Positions 8,103-19,187 of a stretch of 42,424 nt of DNA are shown here, piece after piece. The translations under genes were made by a program, and so were the position numbers. Where the stretch lies: contig NZ_JNYZ01000053.1 in assembly GCF_000717335.1 (NCBI RefSeq), positions 1 through 42,424 of the forward strand. Reading direction: 5' to 3'. The notes under the pieces were generated by a model, which ran no database searches, had not been told where the DNA came from, and saw only the letters and a program-made list of their open reading frames with translations. Each line of letters starts with the position of its first letter. Positions within the stretch are counted from its first letter, which is position 1. Source of the DNA: Amycolatopsis jejuensis (lineage in GTDB: Bacteria > Actinomycetota > Actinomycetes > Mycobacteriales > Pseudonocardiaceae).

Positions 8103-8662
8103 TGCGGAAAGTCCTTACCGCGCTGGCGATTTCCGGGGTGGCCCTGTTCGCCACGGCCACCCCGGCGCTGGCGCACAACGTGCTGGTCAGTTCCGACCCG
8201 GCCAGTGGCGCGTCGGTCGCCAAGGGCCCGGCGAAGATCACGCTCACGTTCGACCAGTACGTGCAGAACGCAGACGTCAACCAGATCGCGGTGACCGGGC
8301 CGGACGGCGGGCAATGGGCCGAGGGTCCGGTTTCGGTGGAGAACAACGTGCTCAGCGCGCCGCTGCGGCCACTCGGCCCGGCGGGCAAGTACACGGTCGG
8401 CTACCGGGTCCTGTCCGCCGACGGGCATCCGGTGTCCGGCGAGATCCCCTTCACCCTCACCACCGCGGGCACCGGAACCCCGGCGAAGGTCGACGCGGCC
8501 AAGGCGGCCGGTGCTCCCGCACAGACGGCACCGCAGGAGAACTCGTCGAGCGGGGTGCCGATCTGGGTGTGGATTGCCGGTGCGGTGGTGCTGCTGGCGA
8601 TCGGGCTCACCGTCGCGCTGCGCAGCGGCCGCGAGCCCGGATCGGGCCAGGCGGACCAGTGA
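8102..8662 (+). CDS. copC: Copper resistance protein CopC
   Basis: The 186-aa exported protein has a signal peptide ending in ATPALA|HNVLVSSDP. Mature His1 and the later DGHPVSGEIPF histidine are the classical Cu(II)-binding residues of CopC. After the beta-sandwich comes a linker rich in Ala, Pro and Gln and a C-terminal membrane helix (about 157-177), the membrane-anchored actinobacterial form. It would pass extracellular copper to CopD, whose GTG start overlaps the copC stop (GTGA). Confidence 0.93.
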   Translation: MRKVLTALAISGVALFATATPALAHNVLVSSDPASGASVAKGPAKITLTFDQYVQNADVNQIAVTGPDGGQWAEGPVSVENNVLSAPLRPLGPAGKYTVGYRVLSADGHPVSGEIPFTLTTAGTGTPAKVDAAKAAGAPAQTAPQENSSSGVPIWVWIAGAVVLLAIGLTVALRSGREPGSGQADQ

Positions 8663-9687
8663 CGCAGGCCGAGACCACCTCCGGGGTCCGCTGGGCCACG
8701 CTGGTGTGCGTGGTGACCGCGGGCCTGCTCGGCGCGCTGATCGGGATCGCGCTGACCGCGTCCGCACCCATTCCGGGCCTGGTGGAACCCAGTGAGGTGG
8801 TCTCGGCGGCCATCCCGATCGTGCGTGTGCTGCTGGACCTGTCCGCAGTCGCGACGATCGGGCTGGCGCTGCTGTCCGTGCTGGCCGGGTACGACCGGCC
8901 GAAGCTCACCGAACCCGTGATGCGCCGCGCGCGTCCGGCCGCGGTGGCCGCCGCGCTGATCTGGGCGGCCACCGCGGTGGTGACGCTGATTCTGCAGACG
9001 GCGGAGTACAAACCGGGCTCACCGATGCTGACCGCGGGTGACATCGGCGCATACATCGCCGACGTCGGCGCGGGCAAAGCGCTGGTGATCGTGGCGGTGC
9101 TGGCGTTGCTGCACGCCGGGCTCGGGTTCGTCGCGCTGCGCAAGGGCGAGAAGGTACCCGCCGAGGTCCGGGTCGGCCTGGGGATGTTCGCGTTGCTGCC
9201 GCTGCCGGTCACCGGCCACGCGTCGAACTGGGCGTACCACGACTACACGATGATCTCGATGGAACTGCACGTGATGAGCGCGGTCGCCTGGTGCGGCGGC
9301 CTCGGCGCGATGATCGTGCTGCTCGCGGGCAACCGCACCCTTCTCGCGCACGCGCTGCCGCGGTTCTCGAAACTGGCCACGCTGTGCCTGATCCTGTCCG
9401 CGGTGACCGGTCTGTTCAACGGCATCGTGGAAATCCTCGCCAACCCGACGATCGGCTTCTGGGCCGGCGTCTTCACCACGCCGTACGGCCAGCTGATGCT
9501 GCTGAAGGTGCTCTGCACCGGCGCCATCGCCTTACTGGCGGCCAACCTGCGGTGGCGGCTGATGCCGCGGATCATGCGGCACCAGCGCACGGCGCTCGCG
9601 TCATGGGCGACGCTGGAGCTGACGGTGATGGGGCTGGCTTTTGGCTTCGCCGTGGTGCTCACCCGCGCCCCCGTTGCAGTCTCCTGA
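8659..9687 (+). CDS. copD: Copper resistance/uptake membrane protein CopD
   Basis: The 342-aa polytopic protein has about eight to nine helices. The CopD domain occupies the second half, with conserved histidines in PVTGHASNW and MELHVMSAVAWCGGL and a TPYGQLMLLKV segment. Many actinobacterial homologues are fused to a CtaG-like cytochrome-oxidase assembly domain; this one stops after the CopD part. With CopC and YcnI it probably forms a copper import or delivery route to cuproenzymes. Last gene of the cluster; the next gene converges. Confidence 0.9.
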   Translation: MTQAETTSGVRWATLVCVVTAGLLGALIGIALTASAPIPGLVEPSEVVSAAIPIVRVLLDLSAVATIGLALLSVLAGYDRPKLTEPVMRRARPAAVAAALIWAATAVVTLILQTAEYKPGSPMLTAGDIGAYIADVGAGKALVIVAVLALLHAGLGFVALRKGEKVPAEVRVGLGMFALLPLPVTGHASNWAYHDYTMISMELHVMSAVAWCGGLGAMIVLLAGNRTLLAHALPRFSKLATLCLILSAVTGLFNGIVEILANPTIGFWAGVFTTPYGQLMLLKVLCTGAIALLAANLRWRLMPRIMRHQRTALASWATLELTVMGLAFGFAVVLTRAPVAVS

Positions 9688-9868
9688 CGGGGTCCGGACG
9701 GGCGAAGTGACGGCGGGTAGCCGCAATTTGCACAATGGGAGTAGCACTAGGCCGTCCGGGGCGACCTGTCCGGCTGAATTCTCGCTGCGGAGCGAAACCC
9801 GGTAAGCCATCCACGGGAAAGCGGCGAACGGTCATCTGCAGTCGGCGAATGCACGTGCAGGAGAGCGC

Positions 9869-10759
9869 TCACCGATATCGCGTCCACGCCGAGCTTGTGC
9901 GGCCCGCACGGAGGTCGGCAAGGCGACGGCGCCATTCGGCCCGCACCGGCGGGTGACTGCGCAGAATCGGCAACACGCTCGTGGTCAGTTTCAGCTCCCG
10001 TACCGCGCGAAGCACCGAAAACCCGGACCACGCGGTGACATCGAACCCGTACGCGCGGGCGAATTCGGCGTATCCGGCAGGCGGGTCCCCGAACCGCTCG
10101 CGGCCGACGGCGAGCGGCGTCAGGTCCCACTCCGGCGGGCCGACGCAGGAGGAGTCGAAATCGCACAGCACCGGGCCGTCCGGACCGGGCAGCACGTTCC
10201 CCGGGTACGCGTCTCCGTGGACGAAACCCCTGGTCAGCGGGAAGTCCAGGGTGTCGAGCCGGTCTTGGACCTCGGCGCAACGCTCGAGCAGGAACTGCCG
10301 GTCGTCGTCGGCGAGCTCCTCGGCGTCGGCCACCCTGGCCTGCACCGAGTGGAGCGGGTCCCATTCGGCGAGACCGTCCGGCGGCGGCAGGGCGTGCACG
10401 CGGCGGAGCAGCCCGGCGAGGTCGGCCGGGGTCACGGGCGGTCCGGTGAACGGCACCCGATCCCACACGGTGACGAGATGTCCTTGCACGTCAAGCGGTT
10501 GCTCGACCCCGGAGAGCAGCCGGACGGCGGGGACGTCGTGGCGGGCGAAATGCTCGGCAACGCGCACCACCGTGCCGACGCGGTGCCGCAGCTTGGTCGA
10601 CCCGACAATCCGCACCACCACCGGGGCGGCGGCCAGCGCGTAGACCGCGTTGTTGGTGAACCGCAGCAACCGCGCGCCGGCCGGGTCGAGGCCAAGGCGG
10701 GCACACGTGCCGACCAGTACCCGCCGCAGTTTCGCGGGAGTGAACCGGCCTTCGGGCAA
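9869..10759 (-). CDS. Aminoglycoside phosphotransferase (APH) family protein
   Basis: The 296-aa protein has the APH/choline-kinase fold: a small N-terminal lobe, the catalytic loop GFVHGDAYPGN (HGDxxxxN), and the metal-binding DFDSS segment followed by EWDLT. The substrate may be an antibiotic, a sugar or another small alcohol; a role in resistance is not implied. No ATG or GTG fits the 5' end, so I choose TTG at 10759, 8 nt after the stop of the regulator gene upstream, implying reinitiation or coupling. That start is less certain than the family call. Confidence 0.85.
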   Translation of the reverse strand: MPEGRFTPAKLRRVLVGTCARLGLDPAGARLLRFTNNAVYALAAAPVVVRIVGSTKLRHRVGTVVRVAEHFARHDVPAVRLLSGVEQPLDVQGHLVTVWDRVPFTGPPVTPADLAGLLRRVHALPPPDGLAEWDPLHSVQARVADAEELADDDRQFLLERCAEVQDRLDTLDFPLTRGFVHGDAYPGNVLPGPDGPVLCDFDSSCVGPPEWDLTPLAVGRERFGDPPAGYAEFARAYGFDVTAWSGFSVLRAVRELKLTTSVLPILRSHPPVRAEWRRRLADLRAGRTSSAWTRYR

Positions 10760-10767
10760 CGGCCTGC

Positions 10768-12168
10768 TCAGGCCGCGTAGAAGATCTTGAGCCGGTCGGC
10801 GAGGTCGCGGGCGTCGGGGTTGTTGCGCCGCCGCTCCGCCTCGACCTGCAGCGGCCGCAGCCGGTCCTTGACCCGCGAGGACTTGATGCTCTCCGCGCAG
10901 TCGATGGCCTTCCCGCCGATCTTCACGCCGTGGTCGATGTCGCCGTCGAGCAGGTGGTTCGTGGCGAGCGCGCTCAGCATGAACGCCTTGCTGCGCGCCA
11001 TGTCGTCGGTGTACGTCTCGACCGCCTTGGTCAGCGCCGGGATCGCGTACTTCGTGTGCTCGGGGTTCTTCATCGCCAGCACGGTGTGCACGGTGCCGGT
11101 CATCGCGTATACGTCGGTCTCGTTGAAGAACTTCACCCACGATTCGGCCGACGCGAGGTCGGCGCGCGCGAACTCGTCCTTGCTGCGGCCGAGCAGTTTC
11201 ACCGACTGCTCCTCGTTGCCCAGCATCGCGTACGCCCACGCCTCGTTGGCACACAGCACGGCCACCGCGAGCTCCGAACCGGACTCCTGCGCGGCGATCT
11301 GGCCGAGCTGGAACAGTTTCAGCGCGTCGTTCGCCGCGTCCTGGTGCAGGTAGACGCGGCCCATCCGGTAGAGCACGTTCGCCACCAGATGGTGGTCCTG
11401 GCCCTGTTTGGCCAGGTCGAGGGCCTGCGCGAAGTGCCCGCGCGCGGAATCCATGAGCCCGGTGTCGAAGGAGGTCCACCCGGCGAGGCTGTGCAGGTCG
11501 GCGATCGCGGTGAAAAGACGCTGCTTGACCAGCTCGGTCGCGCTGGAGTCGAGCATCTGCTGGCCCCAGGACAGCTGGGCGACGACGGCGTCGCGGCAGA
11601 AACCGCCGCCGTACTGGTAGTCGAGCGCGCGCAGCGCTCTGGTCGCCGCCTCGACCTGGCGCACATCGGTCGTGCCGATGCGCCCGGGGGCGGGGGTGCG
11701 CGCGGGAGCCTCCGACCAGTTCCCTGATTCCGGACCGAACACCGCCGCACCCATCGTGACCTGGGCGGCGTGCGCGAGGAACCTCCGTCGCTTCACGGAC
11801 TCGTCCTCCTCAGCCTGCCGGCCGTCGGACGCGCCGACGACCCGTATCGCCGTGGTCTCGTCATAGGCGAGACCCATGTATCCACGGGGGACACCCAGGC
11901 CGTCGGCGATTCTCGTGAGCACGTCGTAGGCCATGACCTGGCGACCCTTGAGGATCTCCGACACCTCGGACTGCGACTGGCCGGTCATCGCGGCGATCTG
12001 GCGCTGCGACACTCCGTGCTTGCGCAACAGCCGGTACACGGCGCTGACCTCGCGGGCGGCGAGCACCTCGCGCATGTCGGGCTGTTCCCAGGCGTCGGCC
12101 GGAACCGGACTGCCTGATCGGGCCGCCACCTCGGCGGACCCCGAACCCTTGCCAGTACTGGCGTCCAT
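10768..12168 (-). CDS. XRE-family regulator with TPR-like C-terminal domain (NsdA-like)
   Basis: The 466-aa protein has a Cro/C1-type helix-turn-helix at about residues 40-95 (VSQRQIAAMTGQSQSEVSEI, then LTRIADGLGVPRGYMGLAYD). A KRRRF segment and a helical TPR-like region follow to the C-terminus. This matches NsdA and similar Streptomyces regulators that affect differentiation and antibiotic production, so it is probably a developmental or antibiotic-control regulator in the cytoplasm. The ATG has GAGGGGG a few bases upstream. The phosphotransferase gene follows after 8 nt and is probably co-transcribed. Confidence 0.88.
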   Translation of the reverse strand: MDASTGKGSGSAEVAARSGSPVPADAWEQPDMREVLAAREVSAVYRLLRKHGVSQRQIAAMTGQSQSEVSEILKGRQVMAYDVLTRIADGLGVPRGYMGLAYDETTAIRVVGASDGRQAEEDESVKRRRFLAHAAQVTMGAAVFGPESGNWSEAPARTPAPGRIGTTDVRQVEAATRALRALDYQYGGGFCRDAVVAQLSWGQQMLDSSATELVKQRLFTAIADLHSLAGWTSFDTGLMDSARGHFAQALDLAKQGQDHHLVANVLYRMGRVYLHQDAANDALKLFQLGQIAAQESGSELAVAVLCANEAWAYAMLGNEEQSVKLLGRSKDEFARADLASAESWVKFFNETDVYAMTGTVHTVLAMKNPEHTKYAIPALTKAVETYTDDMARSKAFMLSALATNHLLDGDIDHGVKIGGKAIDCAESIKSSRVKDRLRPLQVEAERRRNNPDARDLADRLKIFYAA

Positions 12169-12490
12169 TGCGCCCCCTCACCGTCTCCTGGGCGTCTGCA
12201 GGCACCCTAAGCACACGCGAGAACCTTGTGAAACGCACGGACGGCGGGGCTGATCGGCCGGGCCGAACTCCGCTGACCGCTTACCGTGGAACGCTGCCCG
12301 GTCACCGCTATGACGCGGTTTCCACCTTCTCTCGCACCCGGTTTCACTTCACTGTAGTTGTCAGATCTCCGTCACCGCCCGGACACCCGCCGCGATCACG
12401 GAGAGCGATGAAACCCGACGACACAGATCTGCCGGCGCAGATGCATCCCGCAAGGTGCACCGGCCGGGACGAGAAGAGCGTGGAGGGCCA
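12169..12490. promoter_or_regulatory. Divergent intergenic region upstream of the XRE-TPR regulator
   Basis: This 322-bp spacer lies between the regulator (minus) and the small plus-strand gene at 12491. It is somewhat A/T-richer around 12320-12365 (ttcacttcactgtagttgtc), where promoters are likely. I see no RNA gene or strong dyad. The sequence GTGGAGG just before 12491 is the ribosome-binding site for the downstream gene. Confidence 0.4.
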
Positions 12491-12856
12491 GTGGAGTTCG
12501 TGGATTCGCTCGGTGGAGGACAAGCCGCGACCGCGGTGCGGTCGATCCGGCCGGCCGCACCGGGAATCGCCACGGCACGTCCGGTGCCGCCCTCCCGTTC
12601 CGCCGCGGCTGCGGTGGCGTCTTCGGTGCCTGCCGACCCGCGTACGGCGGGCGTCCGGCACTACGAAGGCGGACAGGTCGTGTGGCGCGTGCAGTGCGGT
12701 GACCTCATCAGCCGCGAGCGCGCCGTCACGGTGTTCGTCGAGGACGACCAGGTCGTGGTGGTGTCCCCGCCCGGGGAGACCGCACGGCTCACGTCCGGTC
12801 AGCTCGGCCAGCTCCGGGCCGCGCTCAACGAGGCCGCCACGCTGGCGGAAAGGTAA
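12491..12856 (+). CDS. Small hypothetical protein, lineage-specific
   Basis: A 121-aa protein. The first ~55 residues are low complexity (Ala, Pro, Ser, Arg); the remainder looks folded, with a strand-rich stretch (VVWRVQCGDLISRERAVTVF, then DDQVVVVSPPGE) and a helical end (TSGQLGQLRAALNEAATL). I do not recognise a family. The GTG start is set by GGAGG at 12482-12486. The next gene starts 2 nt after its stop, so the two are one operon, transcribed away from the XRE-TPR regulator, which may control them. Confidence 0.72.
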   Translation: MEFVDSLGGGQAATAVRSIRPAAPGIATARPVPPSRSAAAAVASSVPADPRTAGVRHYEGGQVVWRVQCGDLISRERAVTVFVEDDQVVVVSPPGETARLTSGQLGQLRAALNEAATLAER

Positions 12857-12858
12857 CG

Positions 12859-13296
12859 GTGAGCTTCTCCATGGATCAGGTACTCGGGCAGGTCCTCCGC
12901 AATGCGGTATGGGAACGCCTCGACATGCTGTCCGAACTGGCGGAACGCGCCGATGCCCCGTCGCTCGTCTCGGTGGCCCGCACCGAGCTGCCCCGGCTCG
13001 CCGAAGGCTGGCGGGCGATGCTGCAGGCGCACGAGCCCGACGAGCGTGGTGACTGCCCCACCTGCTCCACCCGCTGGCACCGCTGCAAGGCACCGTGCTC
13101 GGTGTGGCAGGTCGCGCACGAGCACCTGGTCGCGGGCGGGCTGGCCCCGCAGGCCCTGTCCGCGGCGGCGCATCGCACGTCGCGCCGCCGGGCGGTGGTC
13201 CCCGTGCCGGGGCAGAACCGCCGGGCTGCCGCGGAGTCCGCGGCGGAGTCCACCGGACGGCATGCGCTGGTGACTCCCCGCCCGATGCCTGCCTGA
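12859..13296 (+). CDS. Small cysteine-motif protein, lineage-specific
   Basis: A 145-aa protein with a helical N-terminal half and a compact metal-ligand-like cluster CPTCSTRWHRCKAPC (about residues 66-80; four Cys and one His), which could bind zinc or an Fe-S cluster. The C-terminal third is basic and probably disordered. No family recognised. It starts with GTG 2 nt after the previous stop, behind GGAAAGG. A strong terminator hairpin follows 4 bp after the stop, closing the two-gene unit. Confidence 0.75.
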   Translation: MSFSMDQVLGQVLRNAVWERLDMLSELAERADAPSLVSVARTELPRLAEGWRAMLQAHEPDERGDCPTCSTRWHRCKAPCSVWQVAHEHLVAGGLAPQALSAAAHRTSRRRAVVPVPGQNRRAAAESAAESTGRHALVTPRPMPA

Positions 13297-13300
13297 TCCA

Positions 13301-13334
13301 CCCTCGTGCGGGCCGGTACCAGCCCGCACGAGGG
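13301..13334 (+). terminator. Perfect 13-bp terminator hairpin
   Basis: The arms CCCTCGTGCGGGC (13301-13313) and GCCCGCACGAGGG (13322-13334) pair perfectly around an 8-nt loop, 4 bp after the stop of the upstream gene. There is no T-tract, which is common in actinobacteria. Confidence 0.85.
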
Positions 13335-13845
13335 CCCGGCTGGCGAGCGCGCGACCGCCCGGAAGCCCCATCGGGTCCGGTCGCCGGCATCCTCGCCCGG
13401 CCGAGGGCCGGTTCGTCCGTACCCCCGAGCGAGATGGACCGGCCCTTGGCCATCCCGGGTCGTGATAAACGCGATTAATCGAAAATTGTCCGGTGGAAGG
13501 CCTAGCGGACGCCGTAATCGGGCGCTAGGTTGAAGATCATTGATCCGGTCCCGCACAGGCCCGGTTCGATGGGTCGGAACGGAAAGGCTGTTGCGGCGGC
13601 CCCTGCGGTCGTGCCGCCCGGAAGTGAAGACAGTCGCATCGGTGGATGCGGCAGCCAACTGAAGATCGTCGCGCCGGAACCCGCGCGCGACCCCCGAATT
13701 CCGCGGGCCGGTGCCGTTGCACTCCCCTCCCCCGACCGGCACCGGCCCGCGGTTCCACTTCTCCCCGGAGCCCGCAGGCAGCACTGGTGCCCCCGCGCAC
13801 CCGAGGTGGTCCGCAGAGCCGGTCGCGGTGAGTAGGTTCACCCAT
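13335..13845. other. Long intergenic region without a supported gene
   Basis: About 510 bp. An A/T-rich patch at 13460-13560 (ataaacgcgattaatcgaaaattgtcc) could hold a promoter. A TTG-initiated open frame at 13530-13835 has no ribosome-binding site and a proline/arginine-rich translation, so I do not call it. Near the right end TAGGTT (13833-13838) lies 7 nt before the ATG at 13846, a likely leaderless promoter. Confidence 0.45.
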
Positions 13846-14441
13846 ATGGGGCACATTTCTTCGGCCTGGACGGCCATCGACGCCTGGCTCGCACACCACG
13901 CACCCGCCAGCGCACGCGCACTTCCCGGACCCGCATCGGCGGCGGACCTCGCGGCGGCGGAACAAGCACTGGGGCTCCGGTTCCCGCCCGATTTCGCCGA
14001 ATCGCTGAGCCACCACGACGGACAGGCCGACGACTGCACCGATTTCCCCGGCACCCGGCTGCTTTCGCTCGAGGAGATCGTCGCCACCCGGGAGGACCTC
14101 GTCGAGACCGCCGAAGACGAGCTCGGCCGCGACGACGCCGACGACTGGTGGTGGCACGAACAATGGCTGCCGATCGGCGACCTCGACGCTGACGTCCTGG
14201 TGCTCGACTGCCGCCCCGGCGCCGGATACGGGCGCGTCGGCTTCCGGTCGAAAGACGATGTTGCAGATTTCGAGCCCGGCTCGGGCTGGTCGTCGTTCAC
14301 GGCTTACCTCGGCGAAATGGCGGCCGCTTTCGCCGACGGCCGCACCACCGAAGGGCTGATACCGCATCTGACCACCGAGGGCACGCTCTTCTGGGAACAC
14401 GAGATCGACGACCCGGAGCTGACCCCGATCCGGCTCAACGG

Positions 14442-14445
<4 letters not shown>
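13846..14445 (+). CDS. SMI1/KNR4 (SUKH-like) family protein
   Basis: The 199-aa protein has the SMI1/KNR4 pattern: an acidic alpha/beta protein with AAAEQALGLRFPPDFAESLS at about residues 42-61 (the family's helix plus LPxDy-like turn), a LLSLEEIVATRE motif, then W-rich DDWWWHEQWLPIGD and a C-terminal GWSSFTAYLGEMA helix. SUKH proteins are often immunity proteins to nuclease toxins, but lone copies like this are usually of unknown role and no toxin gene is adjacent. A putative -10 TAGGTT lies 7 nt before the ATG. Its stop shares the sequence GTTAAC with the stop of the converging MFS gene. Confidence 0.88.
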
Positions 14446-17176
<2,731 letters not shown>

Positions 17177-17803
17177 GTGGCCGAGACCCAGGCTGAGCCC
17201 ACCCCGCTCCGGCGCAAGCCGGTGCAGCAGCGCAGCGCCCGCAGGGTGGAGCAGATGCTGGACGCCAGCGCCGTGCTGATCGACGAGCTCGGCTACGACG
17301 CGCTCACGACCACGCTGATCGCCAAGCGGGCCGGCGTCGCGGTCGGCTCGCTGTACCAGTTCTTCCCGGACAAACGCGCGGTCGTGCAGGCGCTGACGCA
17401 GCGGAACCTGGAACGGTTCGTCGGCGCGGTGAACGAGCGGCTCACCGACCTGAGCCCGGAGCACTGGTGGAACATCGTCGACTCGGTGCTCGACATCTAC
17501 CTGCAGATGCACCGCGAGGTCCCGGGCTTTTCGAAGGTCCACTTCGGCGACGTGATCGACCTGCGCCTGCTCGCCGACGACCGCGAGAACAACTCGGTGA
17601 TCGCCGATTCACTGGTCGAAATCCTGCGCACGCACGTCGACCGCCCGGTGGACGAGCTCCGCTTCGCGATCACGATCGCCAACGAAACCGCGGACGCGAT
17701 CCTGAAACTGGCCTTCCGCCGCGACCCGAACGGAGACGAACGCATCGTCGCGGAGGCGAAGCACGTGGTGAAGGTGTACCTGGCCAGCAGGTTCGGCGAG
17801 TAG
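17177..17803 (+). CDS. TetR/AcrR family transcriptional regulator
   Basis: The 208-aa protein has an N-terminal TetR helix-turn-helix (about residues 20-70: RSARRVEQMLDASAVLIDEL, then TTTLIAKRAGVAVGSLYQFF and PDKRAVVQAL), followed by a variable helical ligand-binding domain. It starts with GTG behind GAGGAAC. Being divergent from the glucosidase-MFS operon with a palindrome in between, it most likely represses that operon and itself; the inducer is unknown. Confidence 0.92.
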   Translation: MAETQAEPTPLRRKPVQQRSARRVEQMLDASAVLIDELGYDALTTTLIAKRAGVAVGSLYQFFPDKRAVVQALTQRNLERFVGAVNERLTDLSPEHWWNIVDSVLDIYLQMHREVPGFSKVHFGDVIDLRLLADDRENNSVIADSLVEILRTHVDRPVDELRFAITIANETADAILKLAFRRDPNGDERIVAEAKHVVKVYLASRFGE

Positions 17804-17805
17804 CA

Positions 17806-17884
17806 CCCCAATGTGGCATTGGTTGCATGCGATGCACCCAATGTGGCATTCGATGCATCTGACGCACCCAATGCCACATTGGGG
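17806..17884. repeat. CCCAATGTGGCATT repeat/palindrome cluster
   Basis: Three copies of a CACCCAATG unit lie between converging genes. The outer arms 17806-17820 and 17870-17884 are perfectly complementary over 15 bp. A middle direct copy carries GATGCAT. The last unit, CCCAATG-cca-CATTGGG, is also a palindrome. Alternative pairings are possible among the copies. It probably terminates both converging transcripts. Confidence 0.8.
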
Positions 17885-17902
17885 CGATCTTCTGCAGCAC
17901 GC

Positions 17903-19090
17903 TCAGCCGAAGTTGTGGCCTTCGCCGCGGTAAGTCGGCACTGTCCGTTCCACCTCGCTGCCCCGGACCAGGTGGTAAGCCAGGAAGCGTTCGGCCAGTT
18001 CGCCTGCCTTCGCGTGCCGGAGCCAGACCCGGTCGCCGAGGCGGAGGGTGCGGGCGGCGGCTCCGGTGACCGGCGTCTGTACCTCGCCGGCGCCTTCGAA
18101 ACCCAGTAGCCGCAAGCCTTCCGGCAGGTACGGCGACGGGACGCGCGACGGGCCGGTTGGCCCGGACGCGATGTACCCGCCGGAGAACAGCGTCGCGACC
18201 GTGCGGGACGGGCGGCGGACCACCGGAAGCGCGAACAGCGCGGCCGGGCGCGGGTGGAAGTTCGTGTAGCCGTCGAACAGCGTTGGCGCCAGCAGGCCCG
18301 ATCCGGCGGCGATCTCGGTGACCACTTCTTCCGCGGCGGTCGTTTCGATGCTTCCGGTACCGCCGCCGTTCACGAACTCCAGGTCGGTCACCTGGCGGAC
18401 CGCGCGCACTGCCGCGCTGCGGCGGCGGGCCAGTTCGGCGGCCGACCGGCGGTGCATCCAGCCGATCACGCGGTTGCGCGGACCCCGTCCGGCGGCGTCG
18501 CCCAGCCCGGCGATCTGCCCCTCGTACCCCATGATCCCGGTGAGCCGGAACCCTTGGCGCGCCACGATTTCCCGGGCGAGCGCGACCGCCTGCCCCGGCG
18601 TGAACACCGGCGACCGCCGCGTCCCGACGTGCACTCCCGGCACCGGCCGCCACGACGCGTCGAGCTCCAGGCACACGCGGATGTCCGGATGGCCGTGGCC
18701 GAGCGCGGCGTCGACGAGGTCGAGGTGCGCACTCGAATCGACCATGATCGTGACCGCCGCCCGGGTCCGGTCGTTCGCGGCCAGGCGGCGCAAGGCCTCG
18801 TGGTCGGCGGTCGGGTACGCGACCACGATGTCGTCGGACGTACCCAGCTCCGCGTGCCACACCGCTTCGGCGAGCGAGTAGCACATCAACCCGGCAAACC
18901 CGTCGCGAGCGAGGACCCGCTCCAGCAGCGCACGACAGCGCACGGACTTGCTGACCACCCGGATCGGCTTGCCCGCGGCCCGCCGCACCAGGTCGGCCGC
19001 GTTCGCGTCGAACGCGTCCAGGTCGACGATCGCGAGCGGCGGATCCAGGTCCTTCGTCGCGAGGTCGTACCCGTGCGCTGAGGTGGTCAC
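17903..19090 (-). CDS. Amino-acid deaminase/aldolase (alanine racemase-like N-terminus, D-threonine aldolase-like)
   Basis: The 395-aa protein has an alanine-racemase-type barrel: PLAIVDLDAFDANA, then the PLP lysine in VVSKSVRC (Lys48), a LTGIMGYEGQIAG segment and LEFVNGGGTGS. The C-terminal domain resembles D-threonine aldolases and D-serine dehydratases. It likely acts on a D-amino or beta-hydroxy amino acid; the exact substrate cannot be read from sequence. The start is GTG at 19090. On the minus strand TACCGT (19097-19102) lies 6 nt upstream, so the mRNA is probably leaderless. Confidence 0.85.
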   Translation of the reverse strand: MTTSAHGYDLATKDLDPPLAIVDLDAFDANAADLVRRAAGKPIRVVSKSVRCRALLERVLARDGFAGLMCYSLAEAVWHAELGTSDDIVVAYPTADHEALRRLAANDRTRAAVTIMVDSSAHLDLVDAALGHGHPDIRVCLELDASWRPVPGVHVGTRRSPVFTPGQAVALAREIVARQGFRLTGIMGYEGQIAGLGDAAGRGPRNRVIGWMHRRSAAELARRRSAAVRAVRQVTDLEFVNGGGTGSIETTAAEEVVTEIAAGSGLLAPTLFDGYTNFHPRPAALFALPVVRRPSRTVATLFSGGYIASGPTGPSRVPSPYLPEGLRLLGFEGAGEVQTPVTGAAARTLRLGDRVWLRHAKAGELAERFLAYHLVRGSEVERTVPTYRGEGHNFG

Positions 19091-19187
19091 CTACTTACGG
19101 TACGACAACAACGCTTGAAACGCGAATCCCATTCACTTACGGTTCGGGCAACTATCGTGACACTCTCAGCGACGAACGGGTGCCGCC
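19091..19187. promoter_or_regulatory. Divergent promoters with ACTTACGGT direct repeat
   Basis: For the plus-strand oxidase gene, TTGAAA (19115-19120) and TACGGT (19138-19143) are separated by 17 bp, a good -35/-10 pair. For the minus-strand gene, TACCGT (19097-19102) is 6 nt before the GTG. Both -10 boxes lie within copies of ACTTACGGT (19093-19101 and 19135-19143), spaced 42 bp, about four helical turns, which could be bound by one regulator. Confidence 0.6.

Noticed and set aside
13530..13835. TTG-started open frame of about 100 codons
   Set aside because: No ribosome-binding site, Pro/Arg-rich translation and no family; kept only as an intergenic note.
17806..17884. Possible CRISPR-like array
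   Set aside because: Only three imperfect units, one inverted, with no uniform spacers and no cas genes; it is a palindromic repeat cluster.
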